A program made the position numbers and the translations under genes. Shown piece after piece: positions 5,334 to 5,455 of a stretch of DNA of 5,455 bases (positions are counted from its first letter, which is position 1; each line of letters opens with the position of its first letter). Source of the DNA: Candidatus Bathyarchaeota archaeon (GTDB lineage Archaea > Thermoproteota > Bathyarchaeia > Bathyarchaeales > DTEX01); contig JAGGZB010000073.1 in assembly GCA_021162225.1 (NCBI GenBank), positions 1 to 5,455 of the forward strand, written 5' to 3'. Below the pieces are notes generated by a model. The model was not told where the DNA came from. It made no database searches and worked only from the letters and a program-made list of their open reading frames with translations.

Positions 5334-5455
5334 ATGAAGATTCAAATAAGCGATGAAAAGGCGCTCAGCACAGTAGTTACGACGTTAATAATCCTCGTCG
5401 TCTCCGTTCTATTAGCAGGAGTCGTAACAATGTACGCGATAAACATCACATCCAC
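5334..5455 (+). CDS. Partial: pilin/archaellin-like secreted protein, N-terminus only
   Basis: The frame is open to the window edge and gives 40 complete residues. The start MKIQISDEKALSTVV is followed by a strongly hydrophobic helix (about residues 13-33, rich in Val, Leu and Ile), then AINITST. A short charged leader, a Lys-Ala pair (K9-A10) with Leu-Ser after it, and an immediate hydrophobic helix match class III signal sequences cut by archaeal prepilin peptidase (PibD/FlaK). Such N-termini are common in archaeal pilins, archaellins and related surface proteins. An ordinary N-terminal anchor is possible. GTGA (5324-5327) lies 6 nt before the ATG at 5334 and only 3 nt before the overlapping ATG at 5331, so 5334 is favoured; choosing 5331 adds one Met. 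The gene follows the phospholipase D-like gene on the same strand after 232 bp and appears to have its own promoter. The mature domain is outside the window. Confidence 0.65.
   Translation, partial: MKIQISDEKALSTVVTTLIILVVSVLLAGVVTMYAINITS

Noticed and set aside
5331..5337. ATGATGA resembles box C of an archaeal C/D guide RNA
   Set aside because: No correctly placed box D (CTGA) or D'/C' pair was found, and the bases are explained as the start codon of the pilin-like gene.

Overview
The window looks like chromosomal DNA of an archaeon, most likely a thermophile of the Thermoproteota/TACK side, although the sequence cannot fix the lineage. The evidence is archaeal TATA/BRE-like elements about 25 bp before likely transcript starts, Shine-Dalgarno motifs of the GGAGG/GTGA type, a GC-rich archaeal-type tRNA, heavy use of AGA/AGG and ATA codons, and a pilin-like N-terminus of a kind common in archaeal surface proteins. 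Base composition and coding style look even across the window. I see no insertion sequence, integrase, CRISPR array or decayed gene.

Layout from left to right: a tRNA-Lys (anticodon TTT, CCA encoded) on the plus strand at 72-149. Facing it, 11 bp away, is the end of a PfkB/ribokinase-family sugar kinase gene on the minus strand (161-1135) with its own TATA box. Upstream of that, also on the minus strand, is a 999-residue FtsX/MacB-type permease (1244-4243) with an unusual architecture: signal peptide, carboxypeptidase-regulatory-like beta domain, a large extracellular segment, three extra membrane helices, a four-helix FtsX core and a soluble C-terminal domain that I do not recognise. A short divergent promoter region (4244-4396), with two small palindromes beside a TATA box, separates it from a plus-strand gene for a membrane-anchored, coiled-coil, single-HKD phospholipase D-like (Nuc/Zucchini-type) protein (4397-5101). 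After 232 bp the window ends inside a plus-strand gene whose first 40 residues resemble a type IV pilin/archaellin-like class III signal sequence (5334 to beyond 5455).

Three of the four proteins are predicted to act at or outside the cytoplasmic membrane: the permease, the anchored phosphodiesterase and the pilin-like protein. This suggests a cell-surface neighbourhood, but no pathway can be assigned from the window alone. No ABC ATPase partner for the permease lies in the window. The sugar kinase and the tRNA look like ordinary housekeeping genes. Nothing here is a clearly new system; the most distinctive items are the permease's composite architecture with its unknown C-terminal domain, and the surface-anchored PLD nuclease next to a pilin-like gene.
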